Positions 47,477 through 56,546 of a stretch of DNA of 64,000 nucleotides are shown piece after piece. This DNA comes from Pseudomonas sp. (lineage in GTDB: Bacteria; Pseudomonadota; Gammaproteobacteria; Pseudomonadales; Pseudomonadaceae): assembly GCF_030683065.1 (NCBI RefSeq), contig NZ_JAUXMX010000030.1:62001-126000 (forward strand). Reading direction: 5' to 3'. The position numbers were made by a program, and so were the translations under genes. Position 1 is the first letter of the stretch. Each line of letters opens with the position of its first letter. Below the pieces are notes generated by a model. It was not told the DNA's origin. It made no database searches and saw nothing but the letters and a program-made list of their open reading frames with translations.

Positions 47477-48982
47477 TCAGTCGTTATACAGGTCGATAAT
47501 CGCGCTGACTGCTTGTGACTTGACCTTGGAGACGTCATTACGCGCCTGCTCGATCTTGTTCAGGTAGCACTCATCGACATCGCCAGTAATGTACTTGCCA
47601 TCGAATACCGCACAGTCGAAGTGCTCGATCTTGATCTTGCCGCCACCAACGGCCTCGATCAGGTCTGGCAAATCCTGATAAACCAGCCAATCGGCGCCAA
47701 TCAACTCGGCCACTTCCTCGGTGCTGCGGTTGTGGGCGATCAGCTCGTGAGCGCTCGGCATATCGATGCCATACACGTTGGGATAACGCACGGCAGGCGC
47801 AGCCGAGCAGAAGTAGACGTTCTTCGCCCCAGCTTCGCGAGCCATCTGGATAATCTGCTTGCAGGTGGTGCCACGGACGATGGAATCGTCCACCAGCATC
47901 ACGTTCTTGCCGCGGAACTCCAGCTCGATGGCGTTGAGCTTCTGGCGTACCGACTTCTTCCGTGCAGCCTGACCCGGCATGATGAAGGTACGACCGATGT
48001 AGCGGTTCTTGACGAAGCCTTCACGGAACTTCACACCCAGGTGATTGGCCAACTCCAGCGCCGAGGTACGACTGGTATCGGGAATCGGAATCACCACGTC
48101 AATATCGTGCTCCGGCCGTTCGCGGAGGATCTTGTCGGCCAGCTTCTCGCCCATGCGCAAGCGCGCCTTGTACACCGAGACGCCATCAATGATCGAATCC
48201 GGACGTGCCAGATAGACATGTTCGAAGATGCACGGTGAGAGATGCGGATTGCTCGCGCACTGGCGGGTCGACAGCTTGCCGTCCTCGGTGATGTACACCG
48301 CTTCACCCGGCGCAAGATCGCGAATCAGGGTGAAACCAAGCACGTCCAGCGCCACGCTTTCCGAGGCAATCATGTACTCCACACCCTCATCGGTGTGGCG
48401 CTGACCGAAGACGATCGGGCGAATACCATTCGGGTCGCGGAAACCGACGATACCGTAACCGGTGATCATCGCCACCACCGCATAACCGCCGATGCAGCGC
48501 TGATGAACCTGGCTGACCGCGGCGAAGACATCTTCTTCAGTGGGCTGCAGCTTGCCGCGCTGGGCCAGCTCGTGGGCGAATACGTTGAGCAGTACTTCCG
48601 AGTCGGAGTTGGTGTTCACATGGCGCAGATCGGATTCGTAGATTTCCTTGGCCAACTGCTCGACGTTGGTCAGGTTACCGTTGTGCGCCAGGGTGATGCC
48701 GTAGGGCGAGTTGACGTAGAACGGTTGCGCCTCGGCCGAGCTGGAGCTGCCGGCAGTCGGATAGCGCACATGGCCAATGCCCATGTGGCCGACCAAGCGC
48801 TGCATATGGCGCTGATGAAATACATCACGAACCAAGCCGTTGTCCTTGCGCAGGAACAACCGTCCATCGTGACTGGTAACAATACCGGCAGCATCCTGGC
48901 CGCGGTGCTGCAGGACGGTTAGGCCGTCATACAGCGCCTGATTGACGTTCGATTTACCGACGATACCGACAATGCCACACAT
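47477..48982 (-). CDS. purF: Amidophosphoribosyltransferase
   Basis: 501 residues. The N-terminal nucleophile Cys2 (MCGIVGIVG) and a glutaminase domain with RYPTAGSSS are followed by a phosphoribosyltransferase domain. That domain has the PRPP-binding loop [13 protein letters not shown] at about residue 360. It catalyses the first committed step of purine synthesis. ATG 48982 is used so that Cys2 follows Met. It directly follows cvpA. Confidence 0.97.
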   Translation of the reverse strand: MCGIVGIVGKSNVNQALYDGLTVLQHRGQDAAGIVTSHDGRLFLRKDNGLVRDVFHQRHMQRLVGHMGIGHVRYPTAGSSSSAEAQPFYVNSPYGITLAHNGNLTNVEQLAKEIYESDLRHVNTNSDSEVLLNVFAHELAQRGKLQPTEEDVFAAVSQVHQRCIGGYAVVAMITGYGIVGFRDPNGIRPIVFGQRHTDEGVEYMIASESVALDVLGFTLIRDLAPGEAVYITEDGKLSTRQCASNPHLSPCIFEHVYLARPDSIIDGVSVYKARLRMGEKLADKILRERPEHDIDVVIPIPDTSRTSALELANHLGVKFREGFVKNRYIGRTFIMPGQAARKKSVRQKLNAIELEFRGKNVMLVDDSIVRGTTCKQIIQMAREAGAKNVYFCSAAPAVRYPNVYGIDMPSAHELIAHNRSTEEVAELIGADWLVYQDLPDLIEAVGGGKIKIEHFDCAVFDGKYITGDVDECYLNKIEQARNDVSKVKSQAVSAIIDLYND

Positions 48983-49027
48983 GTGACGCAACCCCTACTG
49001 AAGTGAAACAGGCTAATTCTGAATGCG

Positions 49028-49582
49028 CTAAGGCAACTTATGCTGCATCAGTGCTTCTTTGAACGGCAGCTCAGCAGGTGTGCTGATGCCGCTGGCAAGC
49101 CACTGGCTGGACACCCCGAGAATGAGGTTCTTCGACCAGTCCGCGACCATTAAAAAGTGCGGCAACAGCGTTGATTGCTGCCACCACGGATCCTGCTGCA
49201 CCGGCGCCAGGCTGAGCAACCCGACCAGTATGACAACCAGCAAGCCACCACGGGCGGCGCCGAAAACCATACCGAGAAAACGGTCAGTGCCGGAAAGCCC
49301 GGTAACGCGGACCAGCTCGCCGATCAGGTAGTTGACCAGCGCACCGACCAGCAAGGTAACAATGAAGAGTAAGGCACAGGCTGCAATCACCCGCGCAGAA
49401 GGCGTTTCAATCCACCCGGCGAGGTGTTCGGATAATGCCCCGCCAAACATCCAGGCAACCACACCGGCAATAATCCAGGTCAGCAAGGACAAGGCTTCCT
49501 TGACGAAACCACGGCTCAAGCTGATCAAGCTCGATACGGCGATGATGGCGATAATCGCCCAATCGACCCAAGTGAATGCCAC
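49028..49582 (-). CDS. cvpA: CvpA family membrane protein
   Basis: 184 residues with four membrane helices (first two VDWAIIAIIAVSSLISLSRG and LLTWIIAGVVAWMFGG), conserved GFVKEALSL and LxGxDRFLGMVFGAARGG. CvpA is a colicin V production/secretion-associated inner-membrane protein conserved with purF; in other species it influences envelope stress. It is 45 bases upstream of purF and transcribed with it. Confidence 0.92.
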   Translation of the reverse strand: MAFTWVDWAIIAIIAVSSLISLSRGFVKEALSLLTWIIAGVVAWMFGGALSEHLAGWIETPSARVIAACALLFIVTLLVGALVNYLIGELVRVTGLSGTDRFLGMVFGAARGGLLVVILVGLLSLAPVQQDPWWQQSTLLPHFLMVADWSKNLILGVSSQWLASGISTPAELPFKEALMQHKLP

Positions 49583-49761
49583 GATGCAGATTACCGACTG
49601 GAAAGGCGCTGCATTTTAGCAGAGCCCCTCGCATGGGGTAAGAAAAGGATTATCAGGCGCCAGGAAAGTTGCCCCACGCAGCAACACCTGCACTGGAGTA
49701 GGTAAAAACCCAGTGCCAGCGCTGCGCAACACGAACGAAGCAGTTCGACGCTTACAATCGG

Positions 49762-50352
49762 CTAACTGCGTTCTGGCTGAAAGCGCACGACGAAACCGCT
49801 TAGTTTGTGCTGACGGCTCAATTGCTCACGCAAGCGATTGGCTTCAGCTCGCTCGATAACCGGACCTACAAACACTCGGTTCATCCCATCCACGTGGCGG
49901 ACATAGGCGTCATAACCTTGTCTGCGCAGAGTGTCCTGCAACGCTTGCGCACCGGTGCGACTGGATAGACTGGCCAGCTGCACCGACCAACTGATCGGCA
50001 GGCTGTTGGCATCCAGACGACTGGCAGGAGCCTGCACCGCAGCACTGACTGGCACCGAAGGCGCAACCACTGGCGCCGGCACAGGAACCGGAGCAGGCGC
50101 CACTTCCGCCGGGGCTGGCGCCTCGGCAATGGGCTCCAACTCTTCGGGCAGTACCTCAGGTTCCGGCACAACTACGGGCTGCATTTCAATCTGCGGCATA
50201 ACCGGCGCCTGCGGCATCGCTGGCGCATCGACCACAACACGCTGCAATTCGTCTTCACGCGACAGCAGCATGGGCAGAAAAATCACCGCCAACGCCACCA
50301 ACACCAAGGCGCCGACAATCCGCTGCTTCAATACGTTATCCAGCAAAGCCAT
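49762..50352 (-). CDS. SPOR domain cell-division protein (DedD-like)
   Basis: 196 residues. A short cytoplasmic start [20 protein letters not shown] is followed by one membrane helix, a Pro/Val/Glu-rich linker (about 45-110) and a C-terminal SPOR domain (about 120-194, WSVQLASLSSRTGAQALQDTL). SPOR domains bind denuded peptidoglycan at the septum. ATG 50352 overlaps the folC stop by 17 bases. Longer frames upstream run through folC and are rejected. Confidence 0.9.
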   Translation of the reverse strand: MALLDNVLKQRIVGALVLVALAVIFLPMLLSREDELQRVVVDAPAMPQAPVMPQIEMQPVVVPEPEVLPEELEPIAEAPAPAEVAPAPVPVPAPVVAPSVPVSAAVQAPASRLDANSLPISWSVQLASLSSRTGAQALQDTLRRQGYDAYVRHVDGMNRVFVGPVIERAEANRLREQLSRQHKLSGFVVRFQPERS

Positions 50353-51643
50353 CCCGCAGATCCCCCGAGGCTTGGCGGGCCAGCCAATCCAAAGCCTCGG
50401 CCACGCAATAAAAAGACCCAAACAGCAGTATTTCGTCCCCTGCCGACGCTCGCGCACATTGCGCTTGTAAAGCGGCCTGCACATCGGCATGAGCCGTAAC
50501 CTGCGCGCCACAATCGTACAAATACGCGTGTAACTCGCTAGCAGGGCGCGTGCGCACAGTCGGCAGTGGCGCCACGGCCCAAGCCTGAACCTGACCGAGC
50601 AGCGGCGTAACCACCCCGGCCAAATCCTTGTCGACCAGCAGACCAAACACCGCTAGTCGCTTGCCCGTAAGCGCCCGACCAGACAAGCGTTGCGCCAAAT
50701 ACTCAGCCGCGTGGGGATTATGCCCAACATCCAGCAGCAAAGTGAGCGGTTTGCCCTGCCAATTCAGGGTTCGGCGATCCAGACGACCAGTTACCCGAGT
50801 ACTCGCCAAGGCACTAGCAATCTGTTCGGCCTGCCAGGGCAGATCGAGCAGAGCAAACGCTTGCAACGCCAGGGCTGCGTTTTCCATCGGCAAATCGAGT
50901 AACGGCAGGGACTCCAGCCGCAAGGCTTCACCCCTGGCATTCACACCAAACCAGGACCAGCACTGCCCTTCGATACTCAGGTCGTAATCGCGACCGCGCA
51001 AAAATAACGGCGCAGCCAACCGCGCTGCCTGGCTCAGCAAAGACTGCGGTGGATCGACATCACCACACAGCGCCGGCTTGCCAGCACGAAAGATACCAGC
51101 CTTCTCGAAGGCCACAGACTCACGGGTATCGCCCAACCATTCAGCGTGATCAATGCCAATACTGGTCACCAGAGCCAAATCGGCGTCGATCAGATTGACT
51201 GCATCCAATCGCCCGCCCAGCCCGACTTCCAGCACTACGGCATCCAGGGCTGCATGCTGAAACAGCCAGAAAGCCGCCAGAGTGCCCATCTCGAAATAGG
51301 TCAGGGAAATCTCACCACGCGCAGCCTCAACCGCCGTGAAGGCCTGGCAAAGCTCAGCATCGCTGGCCTCGACACCGGCAACCTGTACACGCTCGTTATA
51401 GCGCATCAAGTGGGGCGAACTGTAGACCCCAACCTTTAGCCCATGCTCTTGCAGCAACGCAGCGAGAAAAGCACAGGTAGAGCCCTTGCCGTTGGTGCCC
51501 GTGACCGTGATCACCTGCGGCGCAGGCCTGGATAAACCCATGCGCTGCGCCACAGCCCTGGAACGATCCAGTCCCATGTCAATGGCGCTTGGATGCAACT
51601 GCTCCAGGTACGCCAGCCAATCGGCCAGAGAGCGCTCGGTCAT
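50336..51643 (-). CDS. folC: Folylpolyglutamate / dihydrofolate synthase
   Basis: 435 residues with the Mur-ligase fold. The P-loop TGTNGKGST is at residues 48-56, followed by [13 protein letters not shown] and [16 protein letters not shown] in the C-terminal domain. It ligates glutamate to folate and dihydropteroate. ATG 51643 overlaps the accD stop by ATGA, and it overlaps the SPOR gene, indicating a coupled accD-folC-dedD unit. Confidence 0.95.
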   Translation of the reverse strand: MTERSLADWLAYLEQLHPSAIDMGLDRSRAVAQRMGLSRPAPQVITVTGTNGKGSTCAFLAALLQEHGLKVGVYSSPHLMRYNERVQVAGVEASDAELCQAFTAVEAARGEISLTYFEMGTLAAFWLFQHAALDAVVLEVGLGGRLDAVNLIDADLALVTSIGIDHAEWLGDTRESVAFEKAGIFRAGKPALCGDVDPPQSLLSQAARLAAPLFLRGRDYDLSIEGQCWSWFGVNARGEALRLESLPLLDLPMENAALALQAFALLDLPWQAEQIASALASTRVTGRLDRRTLNWQGKPLTLLLDVGHNPHAAEYLAQRLSGRALTGKRLAVFGLLVDKDLAGVVTPLLGQVQAWAVAPLPTVRTRPASELHAYLYDCGAQVTAHADVQAALQAQCARASAGDEILLFGSFYCVAEALDWLARQASGDLRDGFAG

Positions 51644-52530
51644 GCAGTGACCGGCAACGCATCAACAACCGGCGATGGCAGCCCCATGAACTGGGCAAGC
51701 AGTCGGGCCAGGCGCGGACGCAACTCCTCGCGATGAATGATCATATCGATGGCGCCGTGCTCGATCAGAAACTCGCTACGCTGGAATCCTTCCGGAAGTT
51801 TTTCACGCACTGTCTGCTCGATAACCCGCGGACCGGCAAAACCGATCAGCGCCTTGGGCTCGGCGACGATCACATCACCGAGCATGGCCAGGCTGGCGGA
51901 AACGCCACCATAAACCGGGTCGGTCAATACCGAGATAAACGGAATACCTTCTTCACGCAAACGCGCCAGCACCGCAGACGTCTTGGCCATCTGCATCAGG
52001 GAAATCAGCGCTTCCTGCATGCGCGCACCACCCGACGCGGAGAAACACACGAACGGACAACGCTGCTCCAGCGCCACGTTGGCCGCACGCACGAAACGCT
52101 CACCGACAACCGCACCCATCGAGCCACCCATAAAGGAGAACTCGAAGGCACAGGCCACCACAGGCATCGACTCAAGCGTGCCACGCATGGCAATCAGTGC
52201 ATCTTTTTCGCCGGTCTGCTTCTGGGCGCCAACCAGGCGATCCTTGTACTTCTTGCTGTCACGGAATTTAAGACGGTCAACCGGCTCAAGCTCCGCAGCG
52301 ATTTCTTCACGGCCGTCGGCATCAAGGAAAATATCCAGGCGCGCACGCGCATTAATGCGCATGTGGTGATTGCACTTGGGGCAGACATCCAGCGTCTTCT
52401 CCAGCTCAGGCTTGTACAACACCGCATCACAAGACGGGCATTTGTGCCAGAGACCTTCAGGCACCGAACTCTTCTTGACTTCGGACCGCATGATCGATGG
52501 GATCAGTTTGTCTACCAACCAGTTGCTCAT
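51640..52530 (-). CDS. accD: Acetyl-CoA carboxylase carboxyltransferase subunit beta
   Basis: 296 residues from ATG 52530 (GGAGAA upstream), beginning [13 protein letters not shown] zinc ribbon, CPSC-x15-CPKC (about residues 28-49), is followed by the crotonase-like carboxyltransferase core with [15 protein letters not shown] and [17 protein letters not shown]. It transfers the carboxyl group from biotin to acetyl-CoA with AccA. The extended frame to 52593 is not needed. Confidence 0.97.
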   Translation of the reverse strand: MSNWLVDKLIPSIMRSEVKKSSVPEGLWHKCPSCDAVLYKPELEKTLDVCPKCNHHMRINARARLDIFLDADGREEIAAELEPVDRLKFRDSKKYKDRLVGAQKQTGEKDALIAMRGTLESMPVVACAFEFSFMGGSMGAVVGERFVRAANVALEQRCPFVCFSASGGARMQEALISLMQMAKTSAVLARLREEGIPFISVLTDPVYGGVSASLAMLGDVIVAEPKALIGFAGPRVIEQTVREKLPEGFQRSEFLIEHGAIDMIIHREELRPRLARLLAQFMGLPSPVVDALPVTA

Positions 52531-52724
52531 GCTCTTGATTCTCCAAAACTGTGGGCTCGAACAGGCGTCTGGCACAGGGCCTTGCCGGTACATCCAAGCG
52601 AATTCACGAGGGCAGTCTCAATAGGGGCCGGCAGCCACCTTGGCCTCGACTGCCAAAGGCGATCGTTGCATCAGGGTTATGGACGGCCAAGCCTGCAGCG
52701 TCGTCACATCGCATGGTCACTGCC

Positions 52725-53345
52725 TCAGGCACTTCTGACCGCACGCATGAATGCATGAATCTTGTCACTGTCCTTCACACCCTTGCTCGCCTCGATGCCG
52801 CCGCTGACATCTACGGCATAGGGTCGCACCTGCTCGATCGCCGCGCGGACATTCTCGGGCGTCAGGCCACCGGCCAGGATAATCGGCATACGCAAGCCGC
52901 GGGGTACCAGTGACCAGTCAAAGGCTTCACCAGTACCGCCCGGCACACCCGGCACAAACGTATCCAGCAAAACACCTGAGGCTGAGCCGTACAAACCTAT
53001 CTGCGCAGCAATATCGTCGCCCGGCCTGACCCGCAACGCCTTGATATAAGGACGCATGAAGCCCTCACAGGCAGCCGGCGATTCATCACCATGAAACTGC
53101 AACAGATCAAGCGGCAACACATCGAGAATGGCGCGCAACTCGCTGCGTTCACAATCGACGAACAGGCCCACCGTGGTCACAAACGGCGGTAACGCCGCCA
53201 GAATTGCTTGCGCCTGAGGCACAGTTACAGCTCGCGGGCTCTTGGCATAAAACACCAGGCCAATAGCGTCAGCACCCGCCTCAACAGCAGCCAGTGCATC
53301 TTCTACGCGGGTAATTCCACAGATTTTGCTACGAACGACTGACAA
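52725..53345 (-). CDS. trpF: Phosphoribosylanthranilate isomerase
   Basis: 206-residue TIM barrel with [26 protein letters not shown] at the N-terminus, LLQFHGDES and [28 protein letters not shown] at the phosphate site. It isomerises N-(5-phosphoribosyl)anthranilate in tryptophan synthesis. The only start that keeps the N-terminal beta strand is TTG 53345, with GAGG 10 bases before it. The gap to accD (194 bp) has no other gene. Confidence 0.95.
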   Translation of the reverse strand: MSVVRSKICGITRVEDALAAVEAGADAIGLVFYAKSPRAVTVPQAQAILAALPPFVTTVGLFVDCERSELRAILDVLPLDLLQFHGDESPAACEGFMRPYIKALRVRPGDDIAAQIGLYGSASGVLLDTFVPGVPGGTGEAFDWSLVPRGLRMPIILAGGLTPENVRAAIEQVRPYAVDVSGGIEASKGVKDSDKIHAFMRAVRSA

Positions 53346-53389
53346 CGGGCGAATACCTCAGTAAAGAGCCGATGGTAGCAAATGAACCA

Positions 53390-54253
53390 CTATGCGTCTG
53401 CCGCCACATCCGGTAATCCCGAGAGGAAGTGTGGCCCCAGATAACGCACAGGCAAGTCGAACTCCGGCGGGTAATCAACCTGCACCAGGTACAGGCCATG
53501 AGGGTGTGCGGTCACGCCACCTGTGCGGCGCACTCCGGTCTCCAGCACTGCGCGCGCCCACTCTACCGGTTGCTCGCCAGCACCGACTGTCATCAATACC
53601 CCGGCAATGTTACGCACCATGTGATGCAGGAACGCATTGGCCCGGATATCCAGAACAATAAAGCGGCCGTGTTCGATCAGCTCCAGGTGATGCACCGTCT
53701 TGATCGGCGACTTGGCCTGACACTGGCGCGCACGAAAGGCACTGAAGTCATGCGTACCGACAAATGCTTTTGCTGCCTCGCGCATGCGCTCGATATCCAG
53801 CGGCCGATGATTCCAGGTCACTTCCTCGGCCATATGCGCCGGACGGACCTGATCACTGTAGATCACGTAGCGATAGCGCCGGGCCTTCGCACAGAAACGC
53901 GCATCAAAATGAGCGGGCATCAGCTTGGCCCACACCACACTGATATCGTTTGGCAGATTCCGGTTCGCCCCCATGGCCCAGGCGAGCATGGAGCGCTCGA
54001 CCGGCGTATCGAAGTGCACCACTTGGGCGCTGGCATGCACTGACGCATCGGTGCGCCCGGCGCAGCTCAAGGTGACGGGCACGCCACCAGCAACTTTCGA
54101 CAGGGCTTTTTCCAGGGATGCCTGAATTGTCGGCACGCCGGCGCGTTGGCGCTGAAAGCCACGATAACGCGAGCCTTTGTATTCAACGCCAAGGGCGATT
54201 CTGTAAATGCCAACGGCAGCCGATTCGGCTGCCGAGATTTCTATGTTATTCAA
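53390..54253 (-). CDS. truA: tRNA pseudouridine synthase A
   Basis: About 287 residues. The catalytic Asp lies in CAGRTDASVHASAQVVHFDT, with YKGSRYRGFQRQ at the N-terminus and AFLHHMVRNIAGVLM before the C-terminus. It modifies U38-40 of tRNA anticodon arms. The start is uncertain: the frame has only TTG candidates (54289, 54280, 54253) because a sigma-70 promoter with TATAAT lies at 54289-54294, so 54253 is favoured. A perfect hairpin (54215-54233) lies in the first codons. The phage module begins directly upstream. Confidence 0.9.
   Translation of the reverse strand: MNNIEISAAESAAVGIYRIALGVEYKGSRYRGFQRQRAGVPTIQASLEKALSKVAGGVPVTLSCAGRTDASVHASAQVVHFDTPVERSMLAWAMGANRNLPNDISVVWAKLMPAHFDARFCAKARRYRYVIYSDQVRPAHMAEEVTWNHRPLDIERMREAAKAFVGTHDFSAFRARQCQAKSPIKTVHHLELIEHGRFIVLDIRANAFLHHMVRNIAGVLMTVGAGEQPVEWARAVLETGVRRTGGVTAHPHGLYLVQVDYPPEFDLPVRYLGPHFLSGLPDVAADA
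54215..54233. repeat. Perfect hairpin near the truA start
   Basis: GGCAGCCG-ATT-CGGCTGCC, an eight-base stem with a three-base loop, about 20 bases after the proposed TTG start. It may affect translation of truA mRNA, or be a leftover terminator from the pre-insertion locus. Confidence 0.45.
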
Positions 54254-54267
54254 TAGCTTATCGCCAC

Positions 54268-54347
54268 ATCGTTTCCGCAATTGGCGCAATTATACCCGCC
54301 TGCGGCCTTAGTGCCACGCGGGACAGTGTTTTAGTTGCGGAAACGAT
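54268..54347. repeat. 13-bp inverted repeats spanning 80 bp at the phage/truA junction
   Basis: ATCGTTTCCGCAA at 54268-54280 is repeated exactly inverted at 54335-54347. The intervening sequence contains the truA promoter. The position, between the last phage gene and truA, suggests an attachment-site arm, a regulator-binding pair or an insertion scar. Confidence 0.6.
54289..54317 (-). promoter_or_regulatory. Sigma-70 promoter upstream of truA
   Basis: On the minus strand GTGGCA (-35, four of six consensus) is separated by 17 bases from TATAAT (-10, perfect). The predicted start is near 54282, inside the longest truA frame, which argues for a shorter protein. It may be phage-derived or the native truA promoter. 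Confidence 0.65.
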
Positions 54348-54387
54348 TTGCCCCCTCCCCGCCCGTCCTGGGCACCTTTACCCCCTC

Positions 54388-54933
54388 CTATTTACACGCC
54401 GCAAGATCAGGCCTCAGCTCGCACACGTATCCCTGCAGATAGTCCAGCTTCGCCTGGTCGCTGATCACTCCTGCTCGGATATCCCAAACAGCGCGTCCAG
54501 CTCGCTCACTGAGTTCGAGGCTTTCTCCATCGACCACGCGGCCGGCGCGGGTGGTGGTGGACACGACGCGATCGGCGTCGGCAGCTCGGACTTCGATGCG
54601 CAGCCGCTTGCGCTCATCATCAGCGCCAGCGTACAGCCGGCGTAGGCGTTCGTTCTCTGCTTGTGCATCGGTCAGCTCCTGGTGCTCTTTTGAATCGAGG
54701 GCAGCCAGGCGCAGTTCGAGCGCCTGGCGTTTGTCTTGCTGGGCCTGCAACTGGCGGGTGGCGGCGCGCGCGATCTCGCCGAGGGTGTGTTCGTGCGCGG
54801 CGGCCTGCTCGGCCTGCTGCTTGCCGTAAAAATTGCTCTGCCACCGCCAGGCACCAGCTGCCGACAGCGCCATCAGTACGGCCACGGCCAGGCCGATCAG
54901 CGCCAAGCGGTAGTGCTGCAGCAGGGCGATCAT
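54388..54933 (-). CDS. Phage lysis protein, inner-membrane spanin (Rz-like)
   Basis: 181 residues. One N-terminal membrane helix (LALIGLAVAVLMALSAAGAW) is followed by a long alpha-helical coiled coil rich in Gln, Arg and Glu (residues 30-110) and a conserved C-terminal RVVDGESLELSERAGRAVWDIRAG. This is the Rz architecture that bridges to an outer-membrane lipoprotein for the last step of lysis. ATG 54933 overlaps the endolysin-like stop as ATGA. A lipoprotein gene lies inside it in another frame. Confidence 0.85.
   Translation of the reverse strand: MIALLQHYRLALIGLAVAVLMALSAAGAWRWQSNFYGKQQAEQAAAHEHTLGEIARAATRQLQAQQDKRQALELRLAALDSKEHQELTDAQAENERLRRLYAGADDERKRLRIEVRAADADRVVSTTTRAGRVVDGESLELSERAGRAVWDIRAGVISDQAKLDYLQGYVCELRPDLAACK
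54465..54668 (-). CDS. Embedded outer-membrane spanin lipoprotein (Rz1-like)
   Basis: 67 residues encoded out of frame entirely within the Rz gene. A charged start MHKQR is followed by a hydrophobic core, a lipobox-like SASGC and a Pro-rich stretch (CPPPPAPAAW). Small, proline-rich lipoproteins overlapping Rz are the known partners of Rz. The exact start is not certain. Confidence 0.65.
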   Translation of the reverse strand: MHKQRTNAYAGCTLALMMSASGCASKSELPTPIASCPPPPAPAAWSMEKASNSVSELDALFGISEQE

Positions 54934-55463
54934 GCCCGCACCTCGGCCAGCGCCTTGGCGTAGTTGGCGTGCCACTTGCGGCTCAGCTCGGCGCGTTTGG
55001 CGGCATTGCCGTTGGTGTAGGCACCAGGCCGCCAGTTGTGCAGGTAGCTCTGCAATGCGGCGTCAGCATCGCCGAGGGCCGGCAGCGGCTTGGGGTCAGT
55101 CCAGTACAGCAGTCGCGCCAGGGCGGCATCGAGCACGTCGCACTGAGTGGGTAGCGCGTCGAAGATCCCGTCGAGCGTCGGCACTACGCCAAGTTTCGCG
55201 CAGACGGTGAACACGTGCGGGCGGCTTGCCGGGTGGCGCAGTACGCCAGCAACCCCGCCGCCACGCTCGAACTGCCAGATGCCCCGCGCAGGACCGCACT
55301 TGCCGGGGCGCGCTGGCAACTGGCACTGCTCGCGATTGGGCGACTCCTGCAAGTGAGTGGCCAGCAGCAGCGCCTCGACCTGTGGCAGTCGCTCGGACAT
55401 GCGCGCAGGCAGAAGCGCCAGCGCAGGCGCAATGGCCTGGCGCCGGATTTCAGAGAGAGTCAT
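54930..55463 (-). CDS. Phage lysozyme-like endolysin candidate
   Basis: 177 residues from ATG 55463 (GGAG upstream), beginning MTLSEIRRQAIAPAL. Conserved phage-family blocks are VEALLLATHLQESP with an early Glu, CGPARGIWQFERGGGVAGV, and LHNWRPGAYTNGN near the C-terminus. This resembles a lysozyme-fold muralytic protein common in siphophages, but catalytic assignment is by pattern only. It comes after a terminator and overlaps the Rz gene, giving a compact lysis cassette. Confidence 0.7.
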   Translation of the reverse strand: MTLSEIRRQAIAPALALLPARMSERLPQVEALLLATHLQESPNREQCQLPARPGKCGPARGIWQFERGGGVAGVLRHPASRPHVFTVCAKLGVVPTLDGIFDALPTQCDVLDAALARLLYWTDPKPLPALGDADAALQSYLHNWRPGAYTNGNAAKRAELSRKWHANYAKALAEVRA

Positions 55464-55479
55464 AGGTTTCTCCAGGCGT

Positions 55480-55503
55480 AAAAAAGCCCGCTCAGTGGCG
55501 GGC
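55480..55503 (-). terminator. Rho-independent terminator upstream of the lysis genes
   Basis: GCCCGC and GCGGGC arms with a six-base loop, followed by TTTTTT on the minus strand. It separates the tail transcript from the endolysin/spanin genes, so late lysis expression would need read-through or antitermination. Confidence 0.85.
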
Positions 55504-55524
55504 ATGGGTTGTGCGGGCGTGGCT

Positions 55525-55971
55525 CTACGCGGCGATCAGGTCGCCAGCCCAGGCGCAGGTCGCGCCAAGCGTTGCTGGGCTGTAGCTCGACGGGCTGGGC
55601 AGGCCGATGGCATTGGCGCACCACTCGCTGCAAAACTGCGCGTGCTCGCTCTGGCGGTTGCGGTTGAATACTTGGCTCATGATCAGCGACGGCCAGCCAT
55701 AGCGGTCGTCATCGGTGGCGGCGAAGTACGCGACCACCGCATCGGCATCAGCCCAGGGCAGATCGATCAGATCCCAGTGCGCGCCCAGGCTGATCTGGCC
55801 GGCGTCGGGGCCGACCCGCTTACGCCGCACACCCTTGTCCATCACGCTGGACGAGTAGCACCATCCGTCGACCACCAGCTCGCAGTGGCTGTAGACGCTC
55901 CCAGTCCACAGTCGGATAGCAGCATTGCCAATCTTCCCCTTGCCCTTGTACAGGGCGAGCTGGACGGTCAC
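55525..55971 (-). CDS. Phage permuted papain-like amidase (YiiX/NlpC-P60-like)
   Basis: 148 residues. YSHCELVVDGWCYSSS near residue 27 supplies the His, and FCSEWCANAIGL near residue 112 supplies the Cys, an order typical of circularly permuted NlpC/P60 (YiiX-like) hydrolases. Such enzymes occur beside phage tails and may cut cell-wall peptide or lipid bonds. It overlaps the 192-residue protein gene by ATGA. Confidence 0.7.
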   Translation of the reverse strand: MTVQLALYKGKGKIGNAAIRLWTGSVYSHCELVVDGWCYSSSVMDKGVRRKRVGPDAGQISLGAHWDLIDLPWADADAVVAYFAATDDDRYGWPSLIMSQVFNRNRQSEHAQFCSEWCANAIGLPSPSSYSPATLGATCAWAGDLIAA

Positions 55972-56546
55972 GGGGCCACCGGCAGTGTGTAATCGAACGT
56001 GATGGCAGCCAACTGTTCAGCGGTGGTAGCAGACTTGATGTCGTGCTCGTAGCGCTGACGCAGGCCAGTCAGGTACGCACTGGCTTGGGCAAACTGAGTC
56101 GCTTTAATAAGCGTGCGGGCGAGGTACTCGTCACGCGGTATGCCTCGGGCGGTAGACGCAATGTCGATCCACGGCGTTGGTGCGTCTGCGTTGATAGACC
56201 AAGCCAAAGACTCAGCCCGCTGGCGTTCCCACGTAGCAATCTCGCTAGGCGGGTATGCGCTGGTGAGTGCGGCGATGGCGGTTTCGTAGGCGGCGTTGTT
56301 TTTGGTACACAGTTGCCCGAAAGATAGACCGGAATTAACCCGCTCAGCCTCTACCACCTGGGCAACTTCTGCGGCATCCAGCGGCTCAATACGCCATGTT
56401 TGTTGCCACATGCCGTCTATTAATTCGGCGCCGTCCGGCACGGCTTTTTCGAGGCGCTCAGTTAGGGGGCACTGGGTTTCCATTACCCGCTCTAAGTTGG
56501 CGGCAGGCTCGGCAGATAGTTCTAGTGTTTCGGGATTGATCCACAT
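55968..56546 (-). CDS. Phage tail-fibre-associated protein (DUF4376-like)
   Basis: 192 residues. The second half has the recurring phage motif WERQRAESLAW, TPWIDIASTARGIPRDEYLARTLIKA and LTGLRQRYE. Genes of this type follow tail fibres in many prophages and may assist fibre assembly or cap the fibre. ATG 56546 shares its base with the fibre stop (TAATG). Confidence 0.7.
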   Translation of the reverse strand: MWINPETLELSAEPAANLERVMETQCPLTERLEKAVPDGAELIDGMWQQTWRIEPLDAAEVAQVVEAERVNSGLSFGQLCTKNNAAYETAIAALTSAYPPSEIATWERQRAESLAWSINADAPTPWIDIASTARGIPRDEYLARTLIKATQFAQASAYLTGLRQRYEHDIKSATTAEQLAAITFDYTLPVAP

